Assembly (NCBI GenBank): GCA_945910005.1
Contig: OX246740.1
Coordinates: forward strand, 3,512,897-3,576,896
DNA: 64,000 nt
Direction: 5' to 3'
Source: Isoperla grammatica
Taxonomy: Eukaryota; Arthropoda; Insecta; Plecoptera; Perlodidae
Below, in pieces: positions 22,179-35,900 of this stretch (position 1 is its first letter; the number at the start of each line of letters is the position of its first letter). The position numbers and the translations under genes were made by a program. The notes beneath the pieces were generated by a model. That model was not told where the DNA came from, made no database searches, and saw only the letters and a list, made by a program, of their open reading frames with translations.

Positions 22179-25100
22179 GCTTCAAGTACATCTCATAATA
22201 CGAGTTAACATAAGGAGGGTGATTGGTCTTTGAAAGGTTAATCACAATAAAACAAGAACAACATTATTATCTAAATAAATTTTAATTTTCTTCCTCACAT
22301 GTAATATAACATTCATACGTCAATTGCACAGTTGCACTGTCTAGTTCTACAATGCCACCATTTTGTTATGTAGAAAGAAAAAAAAGTTTACCACTTTATA
22401 TTTCTTAGTGGAACGTACATAGCAGGTGGCTCGCAATAGAAAAGTTTACAGCATTTTGTAAGGTATACAAAGACGCTACATTTTCAACATGTGCGCGAGG
22501 GTGTAGAAAAGTTATTTTGTCCTATTATCTTTTTTAGTATTCTTATTAGTTGCATTATTATAATAATATGTATATATTTATGTAATGTTACCGTCGAAGA
22601 TATTTACTTATCAATAGACAATGATCACAGCAATGAAATAGACAACAATAGAACAACAATGTGACTGCGTTATGCCACCAAAGAGTTTGTCTAGTAAACA
22701 AACTCTTTGGTTGACCTTTCTTCTCACTTCTCGTCAACGGACACCAATGTTGCTTTCCTTTATCTTTTATTTATAAGACACTTAGTTCTTTTTTGGGGAT
22801 GTTTGAAAGTTTGTTACAAATTAGAAGGGAACTTCATTAGTAATCGTCTTATGGCTACGACAATGATAGGGACAACAAATGAAACATGTTTAAATGGGTT
22901 ATTTTATACTAACTAGATATTTTGGTGACAAGAATGCAATGCCAGTCACGATTACCCTTTTTGAATTCATGTGTTTCCAACCCTATATTTAGTTTAGTAA
23001 GCACATTTTGAGACACAACTGGCATTCTTACTTAAAGTGTGTCAAAGTTTCTAGATGCATTTCAATTTAATCCAATTTTGTATGGTGATACAACAGTAAC
23101 ATAGTTATTGTATAGTGTTGTATGCGTACACAATAATGTATACCACGGTTATTCCATATTTTCTTCCTGAAGCGTTTTTTAACTTTGCTAATCAAGTTTA
23201 CACACAACCTTCAGAGTAACTCTGGTATACTTATGGGTTCAGAAAATGGGGAATACCATACTCAACCTGATACGACTTTCTGCTCTACGGTTAAAGGTTT
23301 CTATAATTTTTTAAATGTACATTTTCATAAATCCTTTTAAATATTCCTGAGCAAGACATAAACACCATTATGTAGTCAATTATATTTATGTATCAGCGTA
23401 TCATAGTGGTAATTTTGTTTAAACGTAATGTTTTATAGTATAATTTAAGATCAAATATTTTCACAGCTCGTCGTATGTAGCTCTTCAATATTGTGAACTG
23501 ACAGTTAAAGCAAACACAAAACCACAATATCTACACAAATTTAATAAATCAGAATTGTTCTGTCCTTTCCACGTATCTTTTTAAATATGAACCATCTTGA
23601 TAAACGTACAGGAAAATATACAAGTTAATTATACACCTTATGCATTATTGTTTGATAAGCATACAGTTTACATCAACAACTCCTCATAATTATGACGACG
23701 AAATATCTCTTCCCGAAGAGAACAATCTACAAGAAAAAGACACAACATTAATTAGAAAAATAAAACATACACAACATTATGTTATAATTTTTGTATATCC
23801 CTTCCATTAAACATTTTGACCGTGTTTATTCATCTTTACATCTAGCAAAAATAAGTCATGGTAGATTTATTTTAAATGTTGCATAAATGTATGCATTAAT
23901 TTAGGTCCCTTCCCAACAAATTATCAAGTTTCATGGATGTTTGTATTAACATTTTGGCAAATTATTTTCTTAAACATATACACATTGAACACCGTTATTT
24001 GGTTATGCCAATTGTATATGATATTAGTATATACCAATGGGAATTGTGCGGCAAAACCTATACCATTTCCACTAACAGTTGCGACACATAACATGAGAGT
24101 TTCCTACGAGTTATATGTTTCGTGCTTTGTTACAGCGACTATGCCGGTCGTTTTTTGTGCGGTAAATTTCAGGGTAGTATTTTGGGAAAATTTACAACTT
24201 ATGGGAAAGGTTATATTAATATGTTTATATATTGTCAAACATAAAATGCTTTCAGCATATTATCGAAGCATTTCCCAAACACGAGCAAAACTTCTCGTTG
24301 ATTATTGAACTATTTAATAATATAACCCGATTCAACGTTTGTCTTTAAGGCTAAATAAGAGTGGATTTCTTGTTACACGTTGTATTACTTAATTGAAATA
24401 ATGTTAATGAATTACATTTTTTACTGCAAATTTTTGAATACACATTGTTGGAAGCGTCGCTTTGGGAAATGCTTTGTTTCGGTTACAAATTTACAACAAT
24501 GTTTAAATGGTTACTTCTTTTTACATTCAGAAACTATAATATTGATCGTAAACGCAAACTCTATCTTTTTCTAATTTAGATCACGTTCCAAAATCCAAGT
24601 TGTCGACCACACACGTTTACGTATGTACTTCCGGTGGCCTGTAAGGAATGTCATTGATAAGGTAATGTATTTATTGTAACGAAAGTTTCAAAATATTTTA
24701 AAATATTCTGCTTTAGTTGTGCGGAGCTGATTAAATGATCCGTCTTTGCGACAACGATTTTGAAAAAAAACATATACTTGCATTGTACATAATACTGAAA
24801 TTGTATCATTTATATTTACAAAACATTTTCCTGCCTCTAGTTCCATATTATGTAGAGTTAATTAAGATTATCAGAAAACACTTTTCCAACTATGAATTAT
24901 GAAAACAAAATGACCACAAACCTTCAAATTTTAACGCAACACTGTAAAATATAATTTAATAGACATTCCACGAAAGTATTTTGTTGTCTCAAATACAGTA
25001 ATATTTTGGAATGCAATATCACATAACAAGGTTTGAACCACCAATTAAATAATCTAGAATTTAATTAATAATAAATAAACCCATTTCATTAATACACTGA

Positions 25101-26736
25101 AAGCTTAGAAAAAATGTCTCCATAATTTTCAGCATCATTATTTAGCTACTTCATATGAAAATGAAACAAATATGTTTGAAATCAAGATAAACCACAGTTG
25201 AGTGTTCTTGGCATTCTGATTGCTCACGGCCAGATGGCAGACACAGCACAGCTACAACTCAAGTGCTATCTGCGACAATATGTATAACAATACGACACAG
25301 CTCAAGGTTCCAGGTTCAATGCTCTGTAGTTTTCGGGATGTCCCAGTATTAACCTACATGACATAACAATTTCTGTTTAGTAATGTTTTGAGGAGGTTAC
25401 AGAAAAACTGGATTTTATAACTTAACACGGTGTTGTTGAAAATATAACAAAGTGTGAAATACATGGGCTCATTACTCAAACTTACAGAATCATTTACACT
25501 ACAGATCGTATTCTCAACTTTGATATAAATTATACAACAAACATTTATTTGAACAGTAAAATATTCATGTGTTTACAAAACAAAAAAATCATTACATTCT
25601 GTCGTTTACTCTGAACCATCAAAACGGAACACCTCTGCTAAACAGTATGCTTTAAACATTTTGGCATTACTGTTTCGTTCTGATTACCAGCACGGCTCCA
25701 TTGTAAACACTCTATTGATGCCCCTACACCATGTTATGTATATGTTTGGCATGTAGGAACACCTTCTGAACAAAACGCACTTGAAGATAAGATAATGAAT
25801 GCTCCAGCCTGTAACTGTGATGAGTATATCTCTCACACCCTGTTAGCTTCTTGAATTGTGCTGTGGGTAGATCCGACTGTGGTGATGAGTCCAATGTTTA
25901 ATCCATAGAGCAGCGTGTTAATGGGAGAAAACAGGGATTAAGTAAAAACAGAGTAGAAAATACTAAATTTTACAGAAACAGTTCAAGTGGTAAACGTAAA
26001 AATGTATTATTGTCCTAATATACTGAGTGTATAATTTTAAAGTAACAAAGACAAGAGGACACAACAAATAATTATAAACAATTCTCTTTAGTGAGTAATT
26101 ATTTTATTACGTTACAGTTCAATAATCTACCGTTTATCTTACCTATTTGTATGGCAAAATATTTATTCCTAATGAAGTAATAAGTATTCTACTAGAGGAA
26201 AACTAAAACCATTGAATATATGTAAATAATAAACAAGTGTGATTGTAATATGTGTAAACAGGTTATTGGAAAAGTATTTGCAATATAGAATATTGATATT
26301 ATTTAAATTTAGAATCAAGTATCCCTTCTCCAGACTACTTCCAAGTAACTTTATACCCACTATTAAATTAACATCAAATCTTTCTTATATTTTATTAGAA
26401 ACTATAAAAGCTTATAAATAAGTCATAATTGAAAGATTTTATATTTTTCTTTTTGCAAAAAAAAGGGTTCTAAAATTTAAAAAATTGATATTTTGAACAA
26501 GTTTTAACATTGTCGATTATTTACTTTTCAATCTGCCTGATAAATATGTTTCTGATCTCTCAACTGGATTTTGTTTGCAACCCATGGTAATTGTCCTACT
26601 GATTGATAAACCTTGAATAAATATTATATTGTTGGAGGGAAAAATATTACTAACACTTGGTGTGAAGTAAAGGTGAATGTATTTTCAATGTTTCCATGAG
26701 CGCGTGTGTAGATTACCTATTGTGGTAAGCTGTATT
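22179..26736. other. No gene seen; AT-rich intergenic sequence
   Basis: 4.5 kb of AT-rich DNA without a supported exon, tRNA or repeat with recognisable ends. Open frames (for example 23937-24308 on the plus strand) are rich in AT-type codons, lack motifs and have no splice context. The right edge is the 3' flank of the gprs-like gene. Confidence 0.45.
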
Positions 26737-26910
26737 CTAGAGGCCGTAGTCAAAGCTGTCCCAATCACTGAATCGTGACTCCTGCTTCTGAAGGCGCTGT
26801 TGGCAAGCCTCTAGATACGAGTCCTGAATCCTGTACATGCCCGAGTTAGCCTGGTACATGAGCGTTTCCAGGATCCTTTCGTTCTTGATCGCCTTTGTTG
26901 GAAGCACAAT
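26737..26910 (-). CDS. gprs: gprs-like exon H (last coding exon)
   Basis: Acceptor TGTTTCAG, phase 0, 57 codons plus TAG. It encodes IVLPTKAIKNERILETLMYQ through to a DWDSFDYGL C-terminus, continuing directly from LYRISPQELIK of exon G. Confidence 0.9.
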   Translation of the reverse strand: MVLPTKAIKNERILETLMYQANSGMYRIQDSYLEACQQRLQKQESRFSDWDSFDYGL

Positions 26911-29900
26911 CTGAAACAGACACGCTTCGCACTCTCAATACACCGGATTTACTGGAGAGTAGACAACTGAAAATACCAGGTGTTAATATTTAAAATTCTG
27001 CACGAATTTGCCATTTTGTTTAATTATCTACCGTCAATCCCCTGGCGGAAGTTCGGTAAACTTGAGTTTGACGAGCCCCCACCCGAGGATTTACGGACCT
27101 TGAGTCATACTACCCAGTGGCGGCTCGTGCATATGTGCGCATGTGCTCGCGCACCTTCACATAAATCATTCCACGATCCGCCACTGGTAATACCCTATAT
27201 GTGCGGGAAGATATTTAATATATTAAAATATATTAAACCTAGGTTAATGTACCAGAATATTTCTTGAAATTTTGATATTGATATTTCCTCGGTAAGCAAG
27301 TTGAAAAACTGGCAGTATCTATTAATTCACATCAAAACACGTCGATAAAGATTTAGTCAAATTATTACACACATACTCAACAGCTAGATCATATGACTCT
27401 GGCTGAATCAGATAGAATACACATCGCAATGGTCGTCAAAAGGGGAACAAAATCATTTACGGGTGCTGGAGAGTATAAGGTGTCCGGTGTAGGGTTTGGA
27501 GGTCATTAACATTTCGATCGCAAAGAGGAAAGGCATCAATGAAAATGAGAAGGAAGACAGAGACGAAAGATTGGAAGTGAGTAAGATCAACATGCTGAAT
27601 GAGCAAAGGGATGATTAAGGTATTATTCACGAGCGCCCAATTTGCTAACACCGGTCACCACCTCGACCGGAACAAGTTTATGTGAATAGCACACTCACCA
27701 ATGTCAAGAAATGAGTCTTACCTTGATAAGTTCTTGCGGTGATATTCTATAAAGTTTAAGGTCTTTGGACAGTCGTTCCATGATTCGTCTAAACTCGAGT
27801 TTCGCGTCGAAGTTTCCCGAAGTGTTTGATCGGCACTTGTGGCGCGCCCATCCCAACATGGCCTCGAACTTCCTGACCTCTGGAACCTCGAGGTTCCGCG
27901 CCAGAACCAGCTGCAGCATCGACTCAGAGAGGCTCCAGAAGTCCTTCACCTGGAATAACTGGGAGCAAGGATTGTGTTTATAGGATGAAAGCCAACATTT
28001 GTTTCTATATTATTTACCGGTACTCATACTATATATGGGATACAAACGTGTAAAATTAAAAGTGACAAACCATAGACCAAAATGCATAATACCATGTGTT
28101 TGTGACTTACATGTTTACATACTTCTCAAAAAGTGTTGCCCAGTTCTAAACGTAAAGCTGTAACGTTTTAAAATTAGCTAGAGATCGATAACAAGGAAAT
28201 AATTTGTGAAGAAACTCAATTGGTCTTTTCAACTTAAGCGCCGTTTGCAATCGCTTTTAAGGCTTAAGGTGTAAGTCGTAAGGCGTATTATTGCAATGTG
28301 TGTATGTTTCAATGAAACTGGTCACAGCATACGTCGTAATGCGTAAGAAGTTCAATGTTTTACACTTTTTACGCCTTACTCAATAAACCATACGACTTAC
28401 ATCGTATGCCATACAAATGATTGTGAATGGCGCTTTACTTACTAGATAACAATAGTTCAGCTGTAAACTTTGTAGTCGCGCTCTCCCGGGTTGGGCCCTT
28501 TAGAGTTGATGAAGGAATACAAGATTTAAAATGCGTAAGCCCGATGGGCTGGGAGGATAATTGTAAAAACTGTGTCTAAGGATGATGAGGGTTAGAGCCT
28601 GCCACAGTGGATGTCCATGACAAGTAAGAAAAACGCGAGAAGAAATCTGAATGAGTGGTCAGTAGGAGCATGGGGAAGAGGGGTGTCTCAGTCTAGGGCT
28701 GAACCATCCAGGCCCCTACAATAGACTGGGACGGGTCCCAGCACCCGCCTCTGTTTTGCAGTTTGGGGAAGACGAACAGAGAGACCTTTGAGAACCCTCA
28801 AGGGACGAGCAGATGGTTGCTTAGGCACTCCCCTGGATGAAAGAGTCTTTTCAAAGTCTCAAAAACAATTTTCGTCATTCGGAGTCTGTTGATATAAATA
28901 ATATTAATTTCTCCTAGATTATAAGCATTTGACATTTACAAATTCACAGGTTCCTCCCTGAGAGATAAAAGTACTTTATAATTTTATATATAGGGGTAAA
29001 GACGCAGTTGGTTATAATATGGCAACTCTTTTCATTTATGCTAAACATTCTCAGAAATTAACGTACCTGGTGCGCTCTGGTGTCGACGAATGCAAGTATC
29101 ATATTGACCAATTCGGACGCCGAAGTGTATCTCCAGTAGTAACCCTCCAAGATACAAAGCATGACGCACACCTGCAAGCAGAAATAGCAATGACAACGCC
29201 TACAAGATATGCGCATGCAAGTACATCTGTAAGTAGACGCTACAATGATACCGCAAAAAATCTGATATCAGCCCGAGGGATCATGGCGTATTTAAAACGC
29301 AGATATAGCAGAATTCCAGAATTCAGTCAACACTACGGTTATCAGATCCACCCAAATATTCAACTATGGTCACATTGTTTTGACCGGGGAGCCATAGTAT
29401 AGTTGATTTCTAGAACAGGAATAGAACTGATAACAAAAATATTAAAAACTGGAATGATGCTACAGCTGCGCTTTGAATAATTCACACTTCAAAATCTGAA
29501 TAATTCTTATAGGTGATTGCTCTATGTACCCTACTGTGTTTACTTTCGCTATGCCAACCTACACTTTAATTAAGCGAGCGAAGCGAGCGTCTCCACGAGA
29601 CTCTTATGGCACTTCGTTCTGTTTTTTTTTTTTTTTTTTTTTTTTTTGTGTACTAGACTCTTATGGCACTTCGTGCTGTTTGTTTTTTGTTTTGTTTTTA
29701 TGTCTGTCGATAGCGGTCGAACGGAAAGTCCGATCAACTTGAAATTTGGACCATCCACAAGCCTCGATGTGGATTGAAGGTGTATAGTTTTGAGGCAAAA
29801 TCGTTCGAAAAGTTACAAAGTTACACTCAAAAACTGTTAATAACGGTGGCGGACCGACGCGAAAACACTAGACAGAATGACAACGAAAATTCTTAGCAAC

Positions 29901-32900
29901 GCAAATTGCACTTGCACTGCATTCAACAATATCGGGAAGTATAATAGCTATGGAAATTAGAAAAAAATTTGAAATGCACATTCTTGAATTGTTGTTAATT
30001 GTTGTTTTTATTAGCTTTGAGATCTTTTCGCCAGAACGTTCGTAGATATGGACGCGCTCGCTTATCAACGCGTCAAACAGAGCGTTTTCCTAGTATAAAT
30101 AAAGATGTGAATAATATACTAGGAAAACGCTCTGTTTGACGCGTTGATAAGCGAGCGCGTCCATATCTACGAACGTTCTGGCGAAAAGATCTCAAAGCTA
30201 ATAAAAACAACAATTAACAACAATTCAAGAATGTGCATTTCAAATTTTTTTCTAATTTCCATAGCTATTATACTTCCCGATATTGTTGAATGCAGTGCAA
30301 GTGCAATTTGCGTTGCTAAGAATTTTCGTTGTCATTCTGTCTAGTGTTTTCGCGTCGGTCCGCCACCGTTATTAACAGTTTTTGAGTGTAACTTTGTAAC
30401 TTTTCGAACGATTTTGCCTCAAAACTATACACCTTCAATCCACATCGAGGCTTGTGGATGGTCCAAATTTCAAGTTGATCGGACTTTCCGTTCGACCGCT
30501 ATCGACAGACATAAAAACAAAACAAAAAACAAACAGCACGAAGTGCCATAAGAGTCTAGTACACAAAAAAAAAAAAAAAAAAAAAAAAACAGAACGAAGT
30601 GCCATAAGAGTCTCGTGGAGACGCTCGCTTCGCTCGCTTAAATATTTGCCAGAAATAAATCAATTTGGCGTGGGTAATTGGGAGCCATAGTTGATTTCTG
30701 GCACATGAATATTATAGTGCTTCGTTTAGTGCTTGGAACTGTAGGATAGCGTAAGATGATATTAACCACTCTTGAAACTGGAATTAATCAAGATAAAAAA
30801 CCTATTGAAATTACACAGTTAAAAACTATCTTACTATACTTGTGGCATCACGTCTTTACGATATTTTGACTGCCTCTCTGCAGTATCTCCAAAGCTGATT
30901 GAATGCAGACTTAACCATAGTGTCTAAATGATATGCTCACCACTTCGACTCTGAGGAACTGCTTCGCGTGATGGTAACAGGCTTGCAGGAGCTCTGTGAG
31001 GTCGACATACAGTCTTACTTAACCTTAGCGTCTAAAGGATATGCTCACCACTTCGACTCTGAGGAACTGCTTCGTGTGATGGTAACAGGCTTGCAGGAGC
31101 TCGGGGAGGTCGAGACACAGTCTTACTTAACCTTAGCGTCTAAAAGATATGCTCACCACTTCGACTCTGAGGAACTGCTTCGCGTGATGGTAACAGGCTT
31201 GCAGGAGCTCGGGGAGGTCGAGATACGTTTACTCAACCTTAGCGTCTAAAGGATATGCTCACCACTTCGACTCTGAGGAACTGCTTCGCGTGATGGTAAC
31301 AGGCTTGCATGAGCTCTGGGAGGTCGACATACGTCTTACTTAACCTTAGCGTCTAAAGGATATGCTCACCACTTCGACTCTGAGGAACTGCTTCGCGTGA
31401 TGGAAACAGGCTTGCAGGAGCTCGGGGAGGTCGTAATGCTCGGCTGCGCAGATCAGTCCGGGGATGTTGGCGCAGGTCAGCGGACAAGACCCCGAATGGA
31501 GGTAATCAAGCAGGATCCGGAACGTTTCAGGATCAAACTCGAGTATCGTAAACTGTAAACATGTCCAAGATTCAACAATAAGATAAGATTATAATAATAT
31601 GGTAACTGAACGAACGAAAACTGCTGTTTTAGTAGTTTGTTTCCCTCACCAAGCAATTATCTTTCAAAATATTTGTATTTTGGTGTCTTTGAAGTTTAAC
31701 GACGTACTTGACAACTTGGTCATATGACGTAGGAGGGTGATTGGAAAAAAGGTACAAGTAGAACGTAACGGGGAGGAGAAGGGACACGTGAGGACGTGGA
31801 CTGCGTTTCGTCTCTACATCGACCCGTCCGGCTAGGGTGGCCCTACTAGAAGCACACGCTTCCGCAGGCATAGCTCTCGGGATCACTAAGGCACGCAAAC
31901 CTGCTCACCACGATAAGGTAGCAGACCCTGGGCAGGCAAACAATTTGAGATATTAAACTTTTTCCTATCTGATCGGGTATGCCTATACTGACAAATGATC
32001 GACCAATCCCAAATTGCATCGTGACAGGTCTTTGTTTTATTTTTTCTATCTCGATAGTAGCGGCATCTTTTCGTGACTCGTGCCTTTCATTCATTAGTTA
32101 ATGACCACTTATGAAAGTACTTATAAACTGAGAAAGGGCTGGTAGGCATTCTCGGATGCACGGCAAGTCCGAAGAACTGGAGCAATAGAAATTCTTCAAT
32201 TTCACGCAGTAAAATAAACACAAACTGACACAGTGTTTAGTATGCAATTTTATTTTATATGTCTTAATTCGACGAGCTTGTAACCTTAGAAGAAGGTGTA
32301 ATTAGCTTATCGTTTCTAGTTGAACAAGGAACAACGCGTTCTTGTAAAAAGGGCGTTTGGAACATAGGATAATCTTTCTAAAGGCGTATTTAACGATTTT
32401 GTTGTTTCTTGTCGTTTCTCTTGTTGTTTCTTCGAGAAAAACGTAAATACAATTTTAAAATGTCAACTTCCCTAGAATGTCTGGGTATAAGTGAAGTCCT
32501 AGCATGCAACACGATGATATTGTGAGGCGACTGTCAATCGTTTTTCCTCCGTCTTACCTCTGTCTGCGCGAGTTTCGTCCTGTCCACTTTCTGCGCATCA
32601 GCACACACGCTAAGTCGGGGGACAGCCAACGCTGCGTTCTGAGAGTTCTGCGCCTTGTCTTTGTCTTTATCCTTGCCTTCGTTTTCTGTTCAAACACATC
32701 ATACAACACATTATCATCAGCTTACTGTCAGCACACACGCTAAGTCGGGGGACAGCCAACGCTGCGTTCTGAGAGTTCTGCGCCTTATCTTTGTCTTTAT
32801 CCTTGCCTTCGTTTTCTGTTCAAACACATCATACAACACATTATCATCAGCTTACTGTCAGCACACACGCTAAGTCGGGGGACAGCCAACGCTGCGTTCT

Positions 32901-35900
32901 GAGAGTTCTGCGCCTTGTCTTTGTCTTTATCCTTGCCTTCGTTTTCTGTTCAAACACATCATACAACACATTATCATCAGCTTACTGTCAGCACACACGC
33001 TAAGTCGGGGGACAGCCAACGCAGCGTTCTCAGAGTTCTGCGCCTTGTCTTTGTCATTATCCTTGCCTTCGTTTTCTGTTCAAACACATGATTCAACACA
33101 TTATAATCAGCTTATGTTTCAAACACTTACAGACATACATAAATCAAGGGTAATGTTCAACGAACATAAATAATACTTATGATGATTAACTTTTGTATAA
33201 TATTTAGTATCTAGTTCTGGAAGATATTACAAACCAAAGGAAATGTAGCGTCCTGTCCACATGGAGTAAAAAGCATATTTGTATCAACACAGCTATCCCC
33301 CTAGCTATTTCGGGCTGTTAACTGAGTTCTTTGTTGTTTGAGCATAGCAAGTACGACGTTCAGTATGTCTGCTGTTTGGTTTTAAGGTTCTAGGAGAAGA
33401 TATGGAATAAATCTTGCCATACTTGCTATTTTGCATTGGATTCATTATAAAGCGCTCTAACTTTAGTGCGGTCAAATTTTATAGCTTATAAGGACCACGA
33501 GTTCTTTTGGTACACTAGAAGGCTATAGAAATTGTGTAATTTTTTATTTTCAAAACCAGAAATGCACTATGGCTACCCCAAAGAGGTGTTGATATAGAAT
33601 TGATCTTTACTACCCTTGATATGTGGCGAGTGCAGAGACACAATACAGTAAATTATGTTGCCAAACACACGGACAATTTCATCTGTCTACAACAACTGCA
33701 ACAAACCAATGAACTGCAATAAAAAGTATTAATACATCCAAAAAATATTCCTGCAATTCCTATTAGCTTGCCACAATATAACGGACACAACAGTAAAGAG
33801 TCTTTATACTTGGCCCAAGATTATCTTGCATATGCTTTCGTCACAGGTGAGGCGCTCGTAGTCAACCAGCGAACCGCCCGAGACACACTTGCGCAAATAC
33901 CGATCGCTGATTCGCTACGAACCCGACGCCTGTGACGAAAGCATGTGTAATGTAGTCTTGGGACAACTATACCATAAAATTATTTCAATTTCTTTAAGGA
34001 GGTTTGAAATTCATACACACCTCTGCAACGTAGATTCAATGAAGCACTGATTGGCGATTTCATGTCTACAAATACTATATCTTATAACAGAGTCATCTCA
34101 CGAAAGTCGTTGATTTTAATACTATACTGTATTGTATTTAATAACGCGTAAGTACGTTTGTATAGTCACACGCGCACTTACACAATTTGGAACACACATA
34201 ACAATGAATACTCTTAAATGTTCACACACATCTGTTAAGAATACTTTTCAGAGCTCAAAATGTCTTAAAAATTACCGTAGTACATTGTTACCCTTCGGTT
34301 ATTCGCTAGGGTAGGATAAGCGTCATAGACATACAAACTAATCTCTAACAATTTAATAAAACCGAAAAAGCAACAAATTGACATAATATAGCAGGGTAAA
34401 ACTTTTCTACCACTCTCATCAAAAAGCAACAGGATAAGAATCAGAATTAAAGCGCACGTGACTAGTTTTCTCGGAAGTCTGATAAGAAAATTGGGGTCTG
34501 GCACTGATGTCCCCGAATAATAAGCTTCGATTTCATCGGCCGTCTTCGATTTTATCTCCGTAATTACCGCTTCTAAGTAATCCATTTCGTGCTTTGAGTT
34601 TTTTAATCACTGTCAAAATGAAAGAAAACTTGAACTTGGTTCGTGAAGAACGCTCAAACAATGTTCTGTAATCACCACTGTTAAGTTCGATGCTCAGTGA
34701 CGAAGCTGTGTTAGCAAAGTGATACACGGAAACGTAGAATGTGACTGTTGAAAGCGCACCGCACTTCTCTGCAGCGATCGAGCTATGATCTGTTGTTTTC
34801 CGTCTGTCTACGTGGCAGTTGCCGGGTCCGGTTGCTAGGCAACACCCCCACTCCTCCCCCTCCCTTCAGACTCCGCCCCTTCTCTCGTCGTATCATCCGC
34901 ACGCACCACAGTAGCCGGGGGCGACCCTGAACTAGATGTGATGAACTATGGGAACTCTCATTGATTATTTCTTGTTTGTGTTTTCGATGCTAGGTAACAG
35001 GTGGGTCGTTGAAAAACATACTCTTGAGCATCGCCTATACTTTATAACCACGGTAACCTATGGCACCAATGATCAATGTTTTTGGAATGTCTTTCATTCA
35101 CGTCAGATCGAGTTACACACCCGGCCATCTTCGATCGAGTGAAAACCACAACTAATGAATTAATGTATAGTTATGATTTTTTAATTTACATATAGTCTCC
35201 AGCAAAAGCATTGAAACACAGAGAATGTGAATAGTCACACATTGTTTCTTGTCCCTGGGGGTGATAGTCAATGTTACCGCAGAAAATGATACAATATTGT
35301 CAAACCATAATAATATACTTAGTTTTATTTATTTTTACAAATATTTTAAATATGTAACAATTGTATAAAAAATGTATAAAACAACCATATTTATAACCGA
35401 TTCACGAAAAAATCTAACAGCAGTGTCGGTGGTTCGGTGGGTGTACGTCAGACAATTAACCGCAAATACAGACGGGGCTATTGTGTCAAATAGCAATTAT
35501 TTAAAGTGGCAAGGGTAGTTTTCTCTAACAGGTGGCCAATGATCAGTCGGGTGGCCAAGGTAGACGTTATTTGCGTCTGGCTCGTTGGCCGGTTGCCATG
35601 GTTTCCACCCCCCTCTCCCCCACCTCCCGCCCTCCGACAACCCACGCAACCAAAACCGACTCTTGCATATATACCGAAGAACAGTTGCTAGGGACAAGAG
35701 CTCCGCCTAGGATAAAAATCTATTTACCCTTTCAAGTGTGCTATTGATCACGAACTTATATAGAAGAGTTTGTTCCCATGTCTCAAAACTATTGTGGTGA
35801 ATTTGAAGAATGTAATCGCTACATACGGATATATTGTTGAAAAAGTTCCAAATTTAATTTCTTTATCCGTTGTAATAGAGCTTATGAATGCACTTACGCT

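Noticed and set aside
20881..22180. CRISPR-like array
   Set aside because: Units are contiguous with no unique spacers and the genome is animal; it is a minisatellite.
20968..22208. Several overlapping plus-strand frames of 100-180 codons
   Set aside because: All are registers of the 17-bp minisatellite; they have no unique sequence or splice context.
23937..24308. 123-codon plus-strand frame with hydrophobic stretches
   Set aside because: Composition reflects AT-rich DNA; no signal, splice or family evidence.
29019..29402. 127-codon plus-strand frame
   Set aside because: It overlaps exon F on the opposite strand, which fits the gprs-like protein with correct splice sites.
30968..31249. 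93-codon plus-strand frame
   Set aside because: It is antisense to the exon E edge array and open because the 108-bp unit is a multiple of three.
32504..33003. Plus-strand frames ending in SSAYCQHTR
   Set aside because: Antisense to exon D and its 130-bp copies. The minus strand carries the real coding sequence.
34748..34930. Plus-strand frame with TPTPPPPF
   Set aside because: GC-rich promoter-like sequence on the opposite strand of the X-box; no coding evidence.
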